This document shows positions 22,918 through 35,505 of a stretch of 64,000 bases of DNA, in pieces; position 1 is the stretch's first letter, and every line of letters begins with the position of its first letter. The stretch covers positions 930,001 to 994,000 of the forward strand of contig JANATG010000002.1 of the NCBI GenBank assembly GCA_029449235.1, in the 5' to 3' direction. The translations under genes were made by a program, and so were the position numbers. Under the pieces are notes generated by a model. That model did no database searches. It worked only from the letters and a program-made list of their open reading frames with translations, and was not told where the DNA came from. The DNA is from Linnemannia schmuckeri (lineage: Eukaryota > Mortierellomycota > Mortierellomycetes > Mortierellales > Mortierellaceae).

Positions 22918-23117
22918 GAATGGTATTTATGAAAAGCTTTAGTTTGAAATAGATATTGAACATGACATGCCTACATATAACAGTGAGAGGAGGGGAGAAG
23001 GGGTGTGACCAAGCACACAAAATCAAAACCAAAAATATAAACGAAAACAAGCAATAATTACAAAAAAGAAAACGAAAAAGACTCCAAGAGAATCCTGTAC
23101 TTGTATCCCACAACATT

Positions 23118-24430
23118 CTAGAGACCCTTGTTGTAGGTCAAGGTCTTGATAGGCTCACCCTTCGAATCCTTCAAGTTCCAGAACCGCTCCTCCAAAGTCT
23201 TGACATCGACATTGGCATACTGGGGGAACGCCGCAATAGCCAACGGCAAAGCCGTCATCAGACACAACGAAATCACCGCCAAGTTGATAGGAAGAACCGC
23301 CTTGGGGTACTGTTGCGACCACGCCGTCCGCTCCCACTGCGACAAGACCAAAGGTGGGATCGTGAGGACAGGGAAGTTGGTCAAGATACGCGAGATGGCG
23401 ACCTGGGTGATGGCCGAGAGTCCAGCCTTTTGGGATTTGCCGACGGAGTTTCCTTCGCTGTCGTAAACGTCGATGCCCTCGCTGATCTCCTTGCCGCGCA
23501 TCAAGAAGACGTTGACGGTTCCTGCAGCTGCGACGGCGGTGAAGGGGACAAGGCGGCCCAGGATTGTGCGAAGACCGGGCGAGATCGATGTCATCCTGGG
23601 GACCAGTTGGTTCAATCCCACAGCCAAAAAGCACGACGTCGTCACCGCTGACATATACGCCACTATTATATTTATGGTCCAGAGATAAAAGTTAGAGACA
23701 GAAAAGGATCAATTGCATAAACAGTATGATGGCATAGTACTGCGTCTCAAATCTCAAAGATAACCAACAACAAAAATAAAGGAGACATACCAGCGGTCTC
23801 TTTCATATCCATCTCAATGGTCTTGTTGGCGTTGGCGTAGTTGAAGGCGACGTTGACAGACTGGTTGGCCCACTGCCAGAACATGATCGACTTGACGGTG
23901 GGGTTGGGCATCAGCATTCCTGCGGCGACCAACAGGTTTGTAGGCACAAAGCAGGCCATCCTGAAGGGCAGCAAGATGGGCTTTCCTGTATCTGGATGCA
24001 ATGTCGAGTCGCACACTGTTTATTATGACGTAGTTCCCGATCGATGTCCGAAGTAGATACAATGGAGTGGAGTAAAGTAATTGAGAGGGAAAGGTGATTA
24101 GAATAAATAACAGATCCTTGTCTCGAATATGGTATGCATTCCCTCACTTCTGAACAACAAAAATATGAACTCCGGGCAAACAAAGAGGAGATGTGCAGCA
24201 GAAAGGGAAAATAATGTTGCGGAGATAATTCTTTTACGTTGCCTACCCTCCAGCCTCCTGTACAAAAAACTGGTTCTTTTCGCCTTCCCCCTGTTTTGTC
24301 CCACGGACTCTGCGGATTTTTATTTCTACCCCAGCCAAGACAAGGACAAGCCCACACGGAATTTTCTGCCCCAATTAAAAACAAAACAAAAAACCAGGGA
24401 ACTCAAGAAAACAAAAAAAACGCCCACTTT

Positions 24431-24468
<38 letters not shown>

Positions 24469-25310
24469 TTGGCCTATCGCTCCACTCCACGCAAACGAAT
24501 AAAGGTACAGTCAGTAGACCTTGATTCTCACACATCTTCTTCCCCAACACCGTAACCAAAAATAACCATGTCTCCTTGTTCTCCAACCGTCCATCAAGGT
24601 ACCTTCTTTGGCGCGCCAGAGGCGGGAGGGATCGGTGTTGGCAGGGATCTTTCCAGAGTTGTAGTCGCTGATCAGGTTCTTGGCATCCTCAAGGCCTTTA
24701 CTGGTGACAAACAGGTTCAGGGGCGAGGTGACCTGTACAAAGTGCCGGACACGGCCCAAGTATGTTGACTGGTCAAACCTCGGCTTTGCTATTTGATAAT
24801 TGAAAGAGAAATGAAGGACAGGAAGGGTCAGTGAAAGGGGCGTGCAGTGGCGTTGCAGGCTGCATGATTGTATTCGCTTTGTTTGTGTAGTAAAAGACAC
24901 ACTACTCGTCGTTCTTGGCTGCTTTAGTCTCGGTTCTTATTTCCCTTGTTTGTTTGTTGGTTGTGTTTACTTTGCTTTGCTGTGCCGTGTGCAAGTGCTG
25001 TTATGGTTGTCAGTTGCAAGGGGTTGGTTGTGTTGCAAGGGGAAAGGTGAAGGGATGGGAAGAGGAGGAATGACATTGTAGGTTTTTTCGGACTTTTTTT
25101 TCCCTGTCCCCTTGCTCATCCATGTTTCCGTTATTGTTTCTATCATCCGAACTCTTGAGAGTTGTTTGTTGAATGCGAATGAGTGTAGAGGTGTGAGAAG
25201 TGAAGGGAATGAGACTTACAGAGATCGATGCGCTGTTGAGAAGGAGAGGTGGGGATGGTGCCGTAGGAAGGCATTCCCGCCGAGACTGGTGTCTGTTCCA
25301 AAGTCGTCAT
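23118..25310 (-). CDS. sideroflexin, mitochondrial serine/amino-acid transporter
   Basis: Four exons (25310-25220, 24788-24603, 24015-23791, 23662-23118) join in frame to 348 residues. Sideroflexins are inner mitochondrial membrane carriers that import serine for one-carbon metabolism. The family signature HPDTGKPILLPFRM starts near residue 99, followed by FVPTNLLVAAGML, FWQWANQSVNVAFNYANAN and the C-terminal hydrophobic block (AISRILTNFPVLTIPPLVL). The N-terminal exon codes a short Thr/Ser/Pro-rich leader (MTTLEQTPVSAG) before SKPRFDQSTYLGR, the usual start of the conserved domain. The second intron (24602-24016) is 587 bp and carries a 35-T tract at 24433-24467; the first is 431 bp. Length matches the family. 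Confidence 0.94.
24433..24467. repeat. poly(T) tract, 35 T, in sideroflexin intron
   Basis: It lies within intron 2 of the sideroflexin gene (poly(A) on the transcribed strand). Confidence 0.95.
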
Positions 25311-26070
25311 CGTTGTCTGTGTGTGTATGTGTGTATTTCCTCCTGTCGGTGTTGCTGTTGGTGAAGGCGGTCGGTCGGTCGGTCGGTTGAGGTTTGGGTA
25401 TTTGTTGTTGTTGGCGAGTGAAGGAAAGAAAAGAAGAAAGAGAAAAAGAAAAAGAAAAAGAAAAAGAAAAACAAGGAAATGAAAAATGAAAAAAAGAAGT
25501 GGCAAAGGGAGCGAAAGAGAATAAGGAACAAGTCAAGAAGATGGGGCCAGAACCCAATTCTATTGACAGTCCAGTCCAATCAATGCACGCGATGCACCCT
25601 TTGATAATTTGTTTGATGTCTGATGGATCGAAATGATGCCGATGACTCTTCTTCTTTACTTCCATCCTTTCTTTGACTGCCAAAAATAATAAAATGATCA
25701 TCGCATGTCAATTTTCCTTCTTTCCTTCTTTGCGTAATACGACAATGCTTCCAAATGCGTTATGAGTTGTAAATAGAACAAGGCAACAGTTGTCTGCTGT
25801 TGCTTTTGTTTGCTATCTTTCTCTTCCCCCCTTCAACTTCTTCTTACGTTCTGACCTCCTCCTCCTCCTCCTCCTCTCTGTCTCCCATCCCTTTCTTCCT
25901 TCACAGTAAAAAAGAAGCATAAACGAAACAACCTTGTCACACCATCCGCACTCCATACTCTTCACTTCTGACACATTCACCCATTCCTTCCTTCCTTACT
26001 TCTCTGAACTCTTTTGTCACACCACAACAACTCCCTCCTTTTACTTACCTGCTTACCTGCTTACCTGCTT

Positions 26071-26072
<2 letters not shown>

Positions 26073-26103
<31 letters not shown>
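26073..26103. repeat. poly(T) tract, 31 T
   Basis: Directly follows three copies of CTTACCTG in intergenic DNA. Confidence 0.95.
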
Positions 26104-26105
<2 letters not shown>

Positions 26106-26429
26106 TTTCATTTTCCTTTTATTCCTTGCCTTTTCTCAAGCCCCTCTCTTTTTTACGATACAACTAATCATCGTTTCATCCCTAGTCAATACTGCCCCTG
26201 TCTTTTTCTTCTTTTTATCTTTGCCACTCCTTCAATGACCATCACACGCTGTGTTTTGCTTTTACTTGACTCACGAAATTCCGAGGAGAACACTTAAAGC
26301 ATACCGCTCTTGGTGGATGAGATATCATCAGCGTACAAAAAGCCATGACCATGATCTTGACCCGCGACGTTGTCGCACTTTTGCACATGTGTCATCTTGC
26401 ACGACACCAATAAAGGAAACATGCGAAAG

Positions 26430-26457
26430 AAAAAAAAAAAAAAAAAAAAAAAAAAAA
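26430..26457. repeat. poly(A) tract, 28 A
   Basis: Intergenic homopolymer about 270 bases from the 3' end of the minus-strand gene at 26731-28311. Confidence 0.95.
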
Positions 26458-26730
26458 GATGCTGAGGAATGCGACTGATTTTTTTTTATGTCTTTGATCC
26501 TAAACATCTAAGGGTACACTGAGGAGGCAGTTAAAGTCATGGACAGACGGTCGATAGTGTTGTTGTTGATTATGTTTTTATTTCAACAGTAGAATAAGGT
26601 AGGGCAGAAGGACGGACAAAGGGAAGCAAAAGCAGGAAGATGTAGCAAGGTGAGGTCATAACTCGTTATACTACTAGCCAACCTGTGCCACCAACAACAA
26701 AAAAAAAAAAAAAAAAAAAAAAAGGCATCC

Positions 26731-28311
26731 TTAGCGAACTTGGCACATGCCCATGCTGGCAGCCGCAGCAGCCGCAGCCGCAGCCTGTGCAGCCGCAGTA
26801 GCAGTAGCCGTTGAGGTCGCCGCCGATGCGCTCTTCTCACCATCAGTCGCAGCAGAATCACCGATTGCTTCAGCTGCAGCATCAGCCTGCGAATATGTCT
26901 CTGGATGACTCGACCGCCGTGTCCACCGATGAGACAATGCGCGAGAGGGTGTCGTGCTCTGTTCGCTCCAGGGGTGAGTCGCAAACCCATGGTACCCATC
27001 CATCAACGAGATCGACGCCCCCGTAGGATCCTCTGTACTGTACGGATCAATCGACAATCGTGGGTAATGGTCGTGCCGCGGTAATGAGTAAGAAGAGACG
27101 GGCGAATTGGGATCAGAAAAGTACGACTGGATAGGCGACAGCATCGGTTCGGGCGACATGAACGAGTCCAGTAATGATGGCGACGAAAAGTTCCTGGTGT
27201 GCGTATGACGGCCGCCATTAATGCCCGGACTCCCACTGGCTGCTGCCTTGGCAAGAGGGTGATGAGGGTGGTATTGGTGCAGGTATCGACCCCGCGCGGC
27301 GCCCAAGGTGTCCAAATGTGTGACTGCCGGCCGCATGTTCGTTGCTGTGCTATGCTTGTTGCTGTGGTGGTTGCCTGCTGCCTTGGCTGTTATTGGTGTC
27401 CTGACAGAGTCTAAGACCTCACCACGCGAGTAGTCGCGATCCTCATCGAAACCCCTCTCCGATGCCGCATCGTACTCGGCCCCACTGCCCTCATCGTTCG
27501 ACATGTCGACAAAAGAAATCTCTGGCACCCTCGAGTCCGAGAGGGTATGGCTATCACTCTCAGCGCCTGACAACGTATCACTCTCCTCTGGGTCCGAACT
27601 GATCGGAGACACACTCGCCTGTGCTGTTGCTGCTGCTTTGGACATAGCTGACCGACGAGAGCCAGGCCTTGTTGTTGTGTGCGAGTTTGACAGACGCTTG
27701 CCCTGCGTCCGTGGGCGTTTCCAATTTGATATTGTCGATGTTATTGTTGGACTAGTAACATCCTGTTCACTGCCGACATACCCTGATGTGGAGGAGGACG
27801 AAGAAAAAGTGGGGGAGGACGAGGTGGACCGTGGGCTGGCAGCTCTTGTTGTGGGTGTGGAGACGGCGGACTGTGTCATGGTGACCGCTGTGGTGACACG
27901 AATAGACGATTGTTGTTGCTGAGCTTGTTTGTGTTGTTTTGGCAAAGATGCTGCTTGTGTGATACGTTTTGATACGGCAGAAGGGATTTGTTGATCGGTT
28001 ACAGAAAGAGGTCTCCGCCTAGTGTTGGCGAAGGTTGATGCCTTCGGTGACCTCTGGCTGGAACTGCGTCGATCGATATTGTTGTTCCCAGCATTGGAGG
28101 CGGTGACAATGAAGGTCCTTGTGGTTTTACTGTCAGAGGCAGTCTCGTCGTCGTCGCTTGAACCGCTGCTTGTGAGGCAAAGTAGAGGGTTATGTTGGTC
28201 CTTGTTGTTATTGTGTTGTTGATTTGAGGACGAGTTGCTTGTTTTGGAATGGGAGGCGACTATGGTTTTGGCGTGCATCTTTGTAATTCTGTCCTGTCGT
28301 TCTATTTGCAT
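26731..28311 (-). CDS. low-complexity hypothetical protein, Ser/Thr/Ala-rich
   Basis: One exon of 526 codons when started at the ATG at 28311; the frame is open further upstream to 28926, but that part is leader-like (runs of Phe, Ser and Leu from CT-rich DNA). The protein is disordered, with Asn/Gln/Ser-rich N-terminus, poly-Ser blocks, an acidic middle (DPEESDTLSGAESDSHTLSD), a Tyr/Pro/His segment (SPIQSYFSDPNSPVSSYSLP, RHDHYPRLSIDPYSTEDP) and an Ala-rich end (AAQAAAAAAAAASMGMCQVR). The SYFSDPNSPVSS and PRLSIDPYS segments look like short linear phosphorylation or docking motifs. I recognise no domain. On the coding strand a 25-T run begins only 7 bases after the stop, in the presumed 3' UTR. 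Confidence 0.6.
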   Translation of the reverse strand: MQIERQDRITKMHAKTIVASHSKTSNSSSNQQHNNNKDQHNPLLCLTSSGSSDDDETASDSKTTRTFIVTASNAGNNNIDRRSSSQRSPKASTFANTRRRPLSVTDQQIPSAVSKRITQAASLPKQHKQAQQQQSSIRVTTAVTMTQSAVSTPTTRAASPRSTSSSPTFSSSSSTSGYVGSEQDVTSPTITSTISNWKRPRTQGKRLSNSHTTTRPGSRRSAMSKAAATAQASVSPISSDPEESDTLSGAESDSHTLSDSRVPEISFVDMSNDEGSGAEYDAASERGFDEDRDYSRGEVLDSVRTPITAKAAGNHHSNKHSTATNMRPAVTHLDTLGAARGRYLHQYHPHHPLAKAAASGSPGINGGRHTHTRNFSSPSLLDSFMSPEPMLSPIQSYFSDPNSPVSSYSLPRHDHYPRLSIDPYSTEDPTGASISLMDGYHGFATHPWSEQSTTPSRALSHRWTRRSSHPETYSQADAAAEAIGDSAATDGEKSASAATSTATATAAAQAAAAAAAAASMGMCQVR

Positions 28312-31300
28312 GCTGCTTTGGTTGATGTATGTGGGTGTTTGTGTGTGAGAGAGAGTGAGAGTGTGTATGCGTTGACGTTGTCGTTGTGTGAGGATGGAAT
28401 GTGTGGAAGTAAGTAGAAGTTGGTGAAGCGGGAAAAAAAGATAAGAAAGGAGGAAGGTTGGATTTGTAGTCGCTTGCTTGTGTTCGTTGGTGGTGGTGGT
28501 GGTGGCGGTGGTGGTGGTGTTGTGGATTGTTGTCGGTGCTGCGGTTATCAGTTCAAGAATAACAGAAAAAGAGAAGGAGGAAGGAGAGCAGGAAAGGGAG
28601 CAGAGAAGAGTGCTAAAGGAAGGAAGGAAGGAAGGAAGGAAGGATGTGCTGTAAGGAGAGTGAGGATAAAAAAGAGATAAAGCAATGCAAAAGAAAGAGA
28701 AGAGAAGAGGAGTGAATGAAATGGGTTGAAAGGAGAGAAAGAGTAAAATAAATAAATAAAAAAAAAAGGCACGAAAGAGAAAGAAAAACAGAAATTTAAG
28801 GCAAAGCCGATAATGGCCTAGAAATAGAAAAATTGCCCAAAGACAACAAAATGAGGACTGAGAGCGTTTTGCTGCTTGTCGCTGAACTGTTGCTGTATTG
28901 TCGTTGTGCTGGTCTGGTCTGGTCAATTGCCCTTTAAGCTAATCGCCGCGTTTCTTTCTTGCGTTGTTGGTTATGAGAGGGAACGGGTGATGGGACACTC
29001 TGATTGACACTGTCTGTCTGTGTGGGTGTGTGCGTGTGGATGTAGGATACGTGTGTGTGTGTGCTTGTTACTGTCGGGAGATGTAGAGTTTTTTGTGGCC
29101 GATGTACGGGAACGGGAAGAAAAGAGAAGAAAAGAAAAGAAAAGAAAAGGTAGGAGAGAGATGTGAATGTGATAGATGGGAAGGTTAAAAAAGAAAAAGG
29201 AAAGAGAGAGAAAAGAAAGGAGTAGCAGCGAGCGAGTAGGTGTGTTGCAGACTGCGATTGAGACAAGAAAAAAAAAAGAGAAAGTGGTAACAAAGAGGGG
29301 GCAGATAAACGAGGAGAAGGATAATGAGGAGAAGAAGAAGGAGGAGGAGGAGGAGGGGGTGAAAGGGAGGAGGAGAAGGTAGAACTACTTTTGAATTGTG
29401 GGATTGACACAGAAGTAAGCACACGCACAAGCACAAGGGAAAAAAAAAAAAAAAAAAAAAAAAAAGGAGGGGTTTGAACAAAAAAAAAAAAAAAAAGCGC
29501 TTTTCGTTGTTACTCAAAGAAAAGGACGGGGATCAAGAAAACGAGGTGTCACTGACTGGGGATGTAGGATTAGAAGGGGGCGCGATTGGATTTTTCGAGT
29601 AGGGGGTTCTAAAGGGAGAGAAGAAGGAAGCAAGGGAAAGCACATAGAGGAGATTATATTGAAGAAAGGTAATGGGTGTACAATGGGGTGGTGATGGCGG
29701 TGATGAGGATGGGGTTGATGGTTGATGGAGGGTAGAAATGAGAGAGAGAGAGAGAGAAAAGTGAGGGTAGAGAAAAGTGAGGGTAGAGAAAAGAAAAACA
29801 GAGAAAAGAGGCCAAAGGATAAAACGACCCAAGGGTAGCAATCAACCATCAATGCAAACAACAAACAAAAAAGTATTTGGTTGTTGTTTGTTTAGAGTTT
29901 GGATCCAATGGGCGACACCATGGGACCACTGTTCGCTCTTTCTCTTTCTTCGAGGAGCATAGATCGGACTGGCAGGCAGCACACACACGCACCCCCACAC
30001 CGATGAACGGAGATATCTTTTTATTTTTCCTTCCACCCTGCTGTTTGCATTCACACATACCATAACAAACATACCTTTCCTCGACCCTCCAATCCAATGC
30101 CCTATCATGCCATTGCCATCCACCTCATCGACACACACACACACTCACACACTCTCAAGCCCACAGATCCCATCGAATTTGCAATCGCATCTAATTCACG
30201 ACCCAAAAGGGATTGTACACGAGAGAGAAAGGAGGGAAGAGAGGAGGGAAGTAAAGGAGGGAAGGAAGGGAGGGAAGGATGACATGCGCGCGTACGCCTT
30301 TGTTTACACTTTGCGTTTTTTGTTTACTCTTTCAATGTTTGAATTATTCTTAGGTCGACATGGGCGGATGGGATGATCATGATGATGATGGCTATTCTCT
30401 TTTTTTGTTTCTCTTTACGTTGCTTTCTTTTCTTTGTTCAACATTGCTTGCTCTACTTTTCTGAAGAGATCGCTCATATGTATATGTTTGCTCAGCTACC
30501 CTTCAATGGCTCACTCATGTCGAATTCCAGGCCGAAAAGTGCAAAACAGACGAAGAATTAGACATCTACGGCATGGTCCTCTCTATGCTCCTTTTTTTTT
30601 CTTTTTTTCTTAACTCTTAATGTGGCATGGCTCTCGTTGTTGTTGTTGATGTTGTTTTTCTACTACCAGATGAGCATTGTTGGTTGAAATTGTTTCCCCA
30701 TCCATGGTCCGACTGACCGACAGACAACCGATCAAAGACAAAAACGCTCTGCACAGTGCAGCATTTGTACTGTACATCGTCGTCATTCGGCCATTTGCTC
30801 GCTTGACCTAAAATGGGTCAGTCAAGAGGCTAGGCCCATAAACATACCATGACCGAACAACGTTTCCCTCCCTTTTCTCTCGACCTGCACCTCCCCCCAA
30901 AAATAAAGAGCTGTAGGGTGTACGCTAGACTGGCATGTAGGACCGATGTGACTTTGCTGACACGTATACTGATTGCTTTATTGGAGTCTGATCATTGATC
31001 ATTGAACTGCCTGTCGATCCTGTCGGCAAGATAAAAAAAAAACCATCACGCGTTGCGTTATCAGTCGTCGCCAAGACGAACAAACACAAGGACTACGGGG
31101 GTGAAGAGAATAAAGGGAGAGAGAGAGTGACAATGAATGAGTAGATACTATTGTTGTTGGAGGTAAAAGAATAAAGAGCAGTAAAGGGATGGTTTCTATT
31201 TTGTCTGCAACCATTGTTCAAAAAGTAAGAAATAAGCGTATGCAGTCGCATATTCAACATAAATTTGTGAAATTTGTGGAGGAACTTTGAAAAAACAAAC

Positions 31301-34300
31301 ACAACAATCAACTGGACTGGCAAAGAAGGCGAAGGCAATCAGCTCAAACAAAAACAAGAAGGCATTATTGATATGCCCGATACCGTAAGTGGAAGGAGAG
31401 AATGGTAACAGGAAAACTCATCATCATCTCTCTTCCTTCGATGAGCAAAAAAAAAGCTGAACAAAGAGAAGACAGGAACGTTTAATTGTGCTTATGATGA
31501 TGATGATTGTTTGGTGTTCACTGGCCAAAGACAACCCTTTTTTTGTTGTCCCACGCCCTTTTATTTTTCCTTCATTGCTCCATCCCACCATCACTTGCCT
31601 TCATTGTCTACTGCTACTTTCTCTCTCTCTTCTCTCTCTCCTTGCACTCTCTCCTCTTCGTCTCATCATCCACAATGGACGAAGGATAAATTAGCATAGC
31701 AAAAGTAAACTCATCCTTTTTTTCTCCTATCTTGTTCAAGTATGGATAATCCTTTTACGCCCCTCTTTTCTTTACCCCTTCTTCATGGCGCTCCCATCTG
31801 ACTCCATTTCGCAAAAACAAAGAAAACCGAACCCCGCCAATTTTTTCTTTTTTTCCAGAAGCGAACAGAACACAGCACAAATTCTTAGCAATTGGGGGAC
31901 TGAAAAAGTCGAGTGTAACAAGGTTCAGTGGGTTTGACAACCTGGGCGCTGATTACCCTAGCACACTACTTCGCTCTCTCTCGCGCAACTTTCTCGCCAT
32001 CTCGGCCTTCTTCGTCTAAATGTGTCCTGTTTCTTTGTTGACTTCCTCCCCTCTTTTTTTTTTCCTTTGTCAATTTTCTTAAAAGCAGAGAATAAATTGC
32101 ATTATGAAAACTAGCCCTATTGCTTAAATTTGAGTCTACGAATGCTGTAAACGACGACAATGACGATGTATAAATTCTTCGAGAGTCTAGTCTTTTGAAT
32201 GTTTCGCTTTCTTGTTTCTACGCAAATAGCAAAAAAAATGCTACAAGACATACTTTATTTTATTTTTCCCTTAGTAGCATGGATACCATGGGTTTGCTCT
32301 CTATGTGTTATGTGTTTTGTCGTCATCCAACAGCAACACAAACAGGCGATACATAATGCGCCAACCTCATTTTTTTTTGTCGGTCGTTTTGTGTTTTGTT
32401 TGTGAGAGCGGCTCATGCATATGGCTCTGATAGTAGGCGCGGAAAATAAAAACACAAAGAAAGGTTCTTGTCAGAAAAAAAATAGGGCAGGCAGGACTGA
32501 GGGATACCAGCGCGAGGTACCATGATGGAAAAAAAAAGGTTGGCCAAAACTTGGTTTTGTCAAAACAAAGTTTATATCTTTTTTATGCACGGCTGACACC
32601 CGACAAACCCAGTCCAGCGCTTGAGGGTGACCGGAGAAATAACGAAACATTAGAGATTGTACCGTATGGACGCCCTACGCCTTTGTGCCCTTTTTTTTTT
32701 TTCTTAGAGAGATCGAGAACATCGATTCTTCACATAAGAATCTGTGAGACCTAGAAGCCTTCTTCACGCAAGAGAACATGCAAAGGCGAAGAGGAAAAAA
32801 TTCGAAAGGCAAAAAGGAAACTCATGGTTCAAGGCATGCGCAAGCCATTTATGCAACAACAACGAAACAAAGAAGACAAAAAGGCAATGTATCAAAAAAG
32901 GCATAGAAAAGAAACCTCCGTGTTGGCCTCTTTTTTTTCTGCCTAGGAAGCGCGACCTTTTTTTTCATGCAGAAAAAAATATCGGCAATGGTTTAGTACC
33001 AATAAGTAACCCGGGATCGGGAAATGCAACAATAGTGTGTTTTTGTTCTCACTAAAAAACATAGGAGTAGAGCTTCAGGGAGTGAAAATTAGGAGTGAAG
33101 GAGAGAGACAGAGGAAGAAGAAGGGTAGGAAAGACCATGTCTGTCTGTGAATTACATCCTATCCTATTATGACCATATGTCCGTGTATATGTGTGTGGTG
33201 TTGTTGCCTCCTGTTCGAGGGAACAGCAAGGGAACAGCAACGACAGAGAAAAGGAGACAGATCGTTGAAAGTTTCTCTCTGTCTTCCTCTTCTCTGTACC
33301 ATCACCATAAGAACCATATCTCCTCTCTTTCTCTCTCCTTCTTGTAAGTTCGTGTCTCACACATGATCCCTCCAATATCCACCCCGTCTCGTCTTTCAAT
33401 TTGCACTCGCAAACGCACACAAAGAGTCTTTCATGTCCTCTATGCCTCCTCCTATGGCAAAAAATGACAGGTGACCCTCGTCCAAATTGGCGATAGGTGC
33501 CCCATGCTCATAACAACATCCTCAAGTTTCCCTTAATGTCATAATTTCCCTCTCATTCTCTCTCCGTGTTCTTCTTCCACCCTCTCCCACCCTTGCACCC
33601 TATGGCTCATGCCCCACGCCCATGCTCATGTGGATCCCAATCCAGCCTAAAAAATTCGTCCACTTCCCTCCCTCCTCCTCATGCTTCAAGTCTAAATCCA
33701 TATCCTCCTTTTGTTATTGTTTGCTCGCTGTCCAATCGGTCGATCTTCAACCAAGAAAAGATGCATGAATTTTCTTTTGCTTTTTGTCGCTTTTATTCCT
33801 CCTTGTGTTTCCATCCCAGCAAAAGACAAGGAAACAGGTTGGTCATGGTGCACAATGCAAGGTGTGGGTTCCCTCTCATACCCAATCCCCGAATATGTCG
33901 TAATGGGAAAGGGCAAGGGGAAAGAGGTACAAAAAAGTAAGGGGTTGCAGCGATGTGGAAGGTGGCAATCTGGTCACGGTCAGGTGGTCGGTCGGTGAAC
34001 TAAGACAAGAACACAAGTACAAGAAATGGTGCCAAGAAAGGCAGCAAAAAGGGCAAGGCCTAGGCATGCATATGTTTCTCGTGAAAGAAAGAAAGGCATA
34101 GGGAAAATAAGGGCGGCAGACTAAGGGCGGCAAAGAATAAAGGGTAAGGGGTCGACTTGATTTTTGGATATGCATCTCATGGGTATGTATGGAGGTTAAG
34201 ATGGATAGATGCATGGTAGGGTAGAAGGAAAACATGGCCCACGTCCGTGCTCCTGCAAGGTTAGGCCATTGATTTGTTCGATGCGAGGGGTAGGTTTAGG

Positions 34301-35505
34301 TTTTCTTCCTGCATCTATCTTGCTTAGGAATGGTGAACAATGGGCGAGGAAGGGCGCGGCAGTATTGTTTCCTAGAAGACAAAAAAAAGGCGCGTTTCTT
34401 GGGTACGTCATTTCACCTTTCTAGTCCAATCTTGGCCCATCACCCTTGGGCCTTCACACTTTCTGTGCTAATTGAGAGCCGCCTTTCGGATCAAGATCAG
34501 TCATCAAACCTATCCATGGTCCTATTCAATCTCTCCATTCCTAATACATCGCTCTCTTTCTCTCACCATCCGGTCTTCTGCTTCGAACTCTTCCCTTTCG
34601 TTCCATGGTTTCCAAAACAGGGTTAACGTTTCTCACTTTCTGACAGTCATCATCCTACACCCCTTTCCTTTTTTCCCTTCCTTCCTTTTTCGCTGCTTTT
34701 TTTTCCCCTTTTCCTGGCAGTTTTTTTTCTTCTGTTCTTTCGTACATCCAAACCCTAATCGCCCTTGACTTGCGACACAAAGAACAACATACGACCGATT
34801 CGAAGGAAAGGAGGGGGAAAGAATGGACAGACATGGAGAGAAAAAGAAAATAAAATAAAGCCATCAAACAATAGGCACGGACATCACAGACCTCCCTGAC
34901 CTCGCTTGTCTTCTTTTCTTTTCCTCTCCCCTACTTTTCCCCCTCCTTCCCGCTCTTTTCTTGCTCCCTCCCTTTCCTATTTTCTTCTCTTTCCTCGCCT
35001 CCCTCCCTTTCTCACTCTTCCCTCCCCTTTGTTTGTTTGTTTGTATGCCCCTCTATTCCCTTTCCTGTCCTCCGCTTCGATATTGCTTTCCCTGTACGCT
35101 TCAGCCTACTCTCTCTCCGATGATGATCCCTGCATCTCCTTCTGCCCTGTCCTGAATTGTACGTGAATTTTGTCCTTGATATCTCGCATACTCGCAGCAT
35201 ATCTTGCATCCCTCCAAACTCTCATCATTGCTCCTTATCTCGTACTCATCCTCTCTCTCCATTCTTTTTTTTTTTCATGTGCAAACCCGCAGCGAGACTT
35301 TTACTATTGATATGTTATTCGATATGCGTAGCTAAGGTGGATAAATGCTTTGTATTTTTTGGGGGGTACTGAAAAGATGTAGAGTACTAGAGGGTTTTTG
35401 GCGTCGATTATTATGCTGCTGCTGTTGCTGCTTGCTCCAGAAAACAAGTTGATAGTTCCTGTTCCGTTTGATGGTTGCAAAGAAATAATTGAATAATTCT
35501 CCTGT
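28312..35505. other. 7.2-kb region with no recognisable gene
   Basis: I found no domain, splice-consistent frame or RNA gene. The left part (28.3-30.3 kb) is GA-rich on the plus strand, as expected for the CT-rich leader of the minus-strand gene at 28311, with GGAA and GGAGGA simple repeats (28617-28643, 29335-29356), A26 at 29440-29465 and A17 at 29480-29496. The right part alternates CT- and GA-rich blocks. It may hold long untranslated leaders or noncoding transcripts. Confidence 0.5.

Larger units (their letters stand above)
20700..23117. other. intergenic region with decayed repeats
   Basis: No intact gene. Two diverged homologous segments lie at 21480-21701 and 21920-22163 (listed separately). 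Long homopolymers are at 21065-21088 (T24), 21547-21580 (A34), 22333-22350 (A18) and 22891-22917 (T27). Confidence 0.6.
25311..26730. other. intergenic: sideroflexin promoter side and 3' side of the next minus gene
   Basis: Simple repeats dominate: GGTC units at 25371-25387, AAAGAA units at 25436-25470, CTTACCTG three times at 26043-26068, T31 at 26073-26103, A28 at 26430-26457 and A25 at 26699-26723. No gene recognised. Confidence 0.55.
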
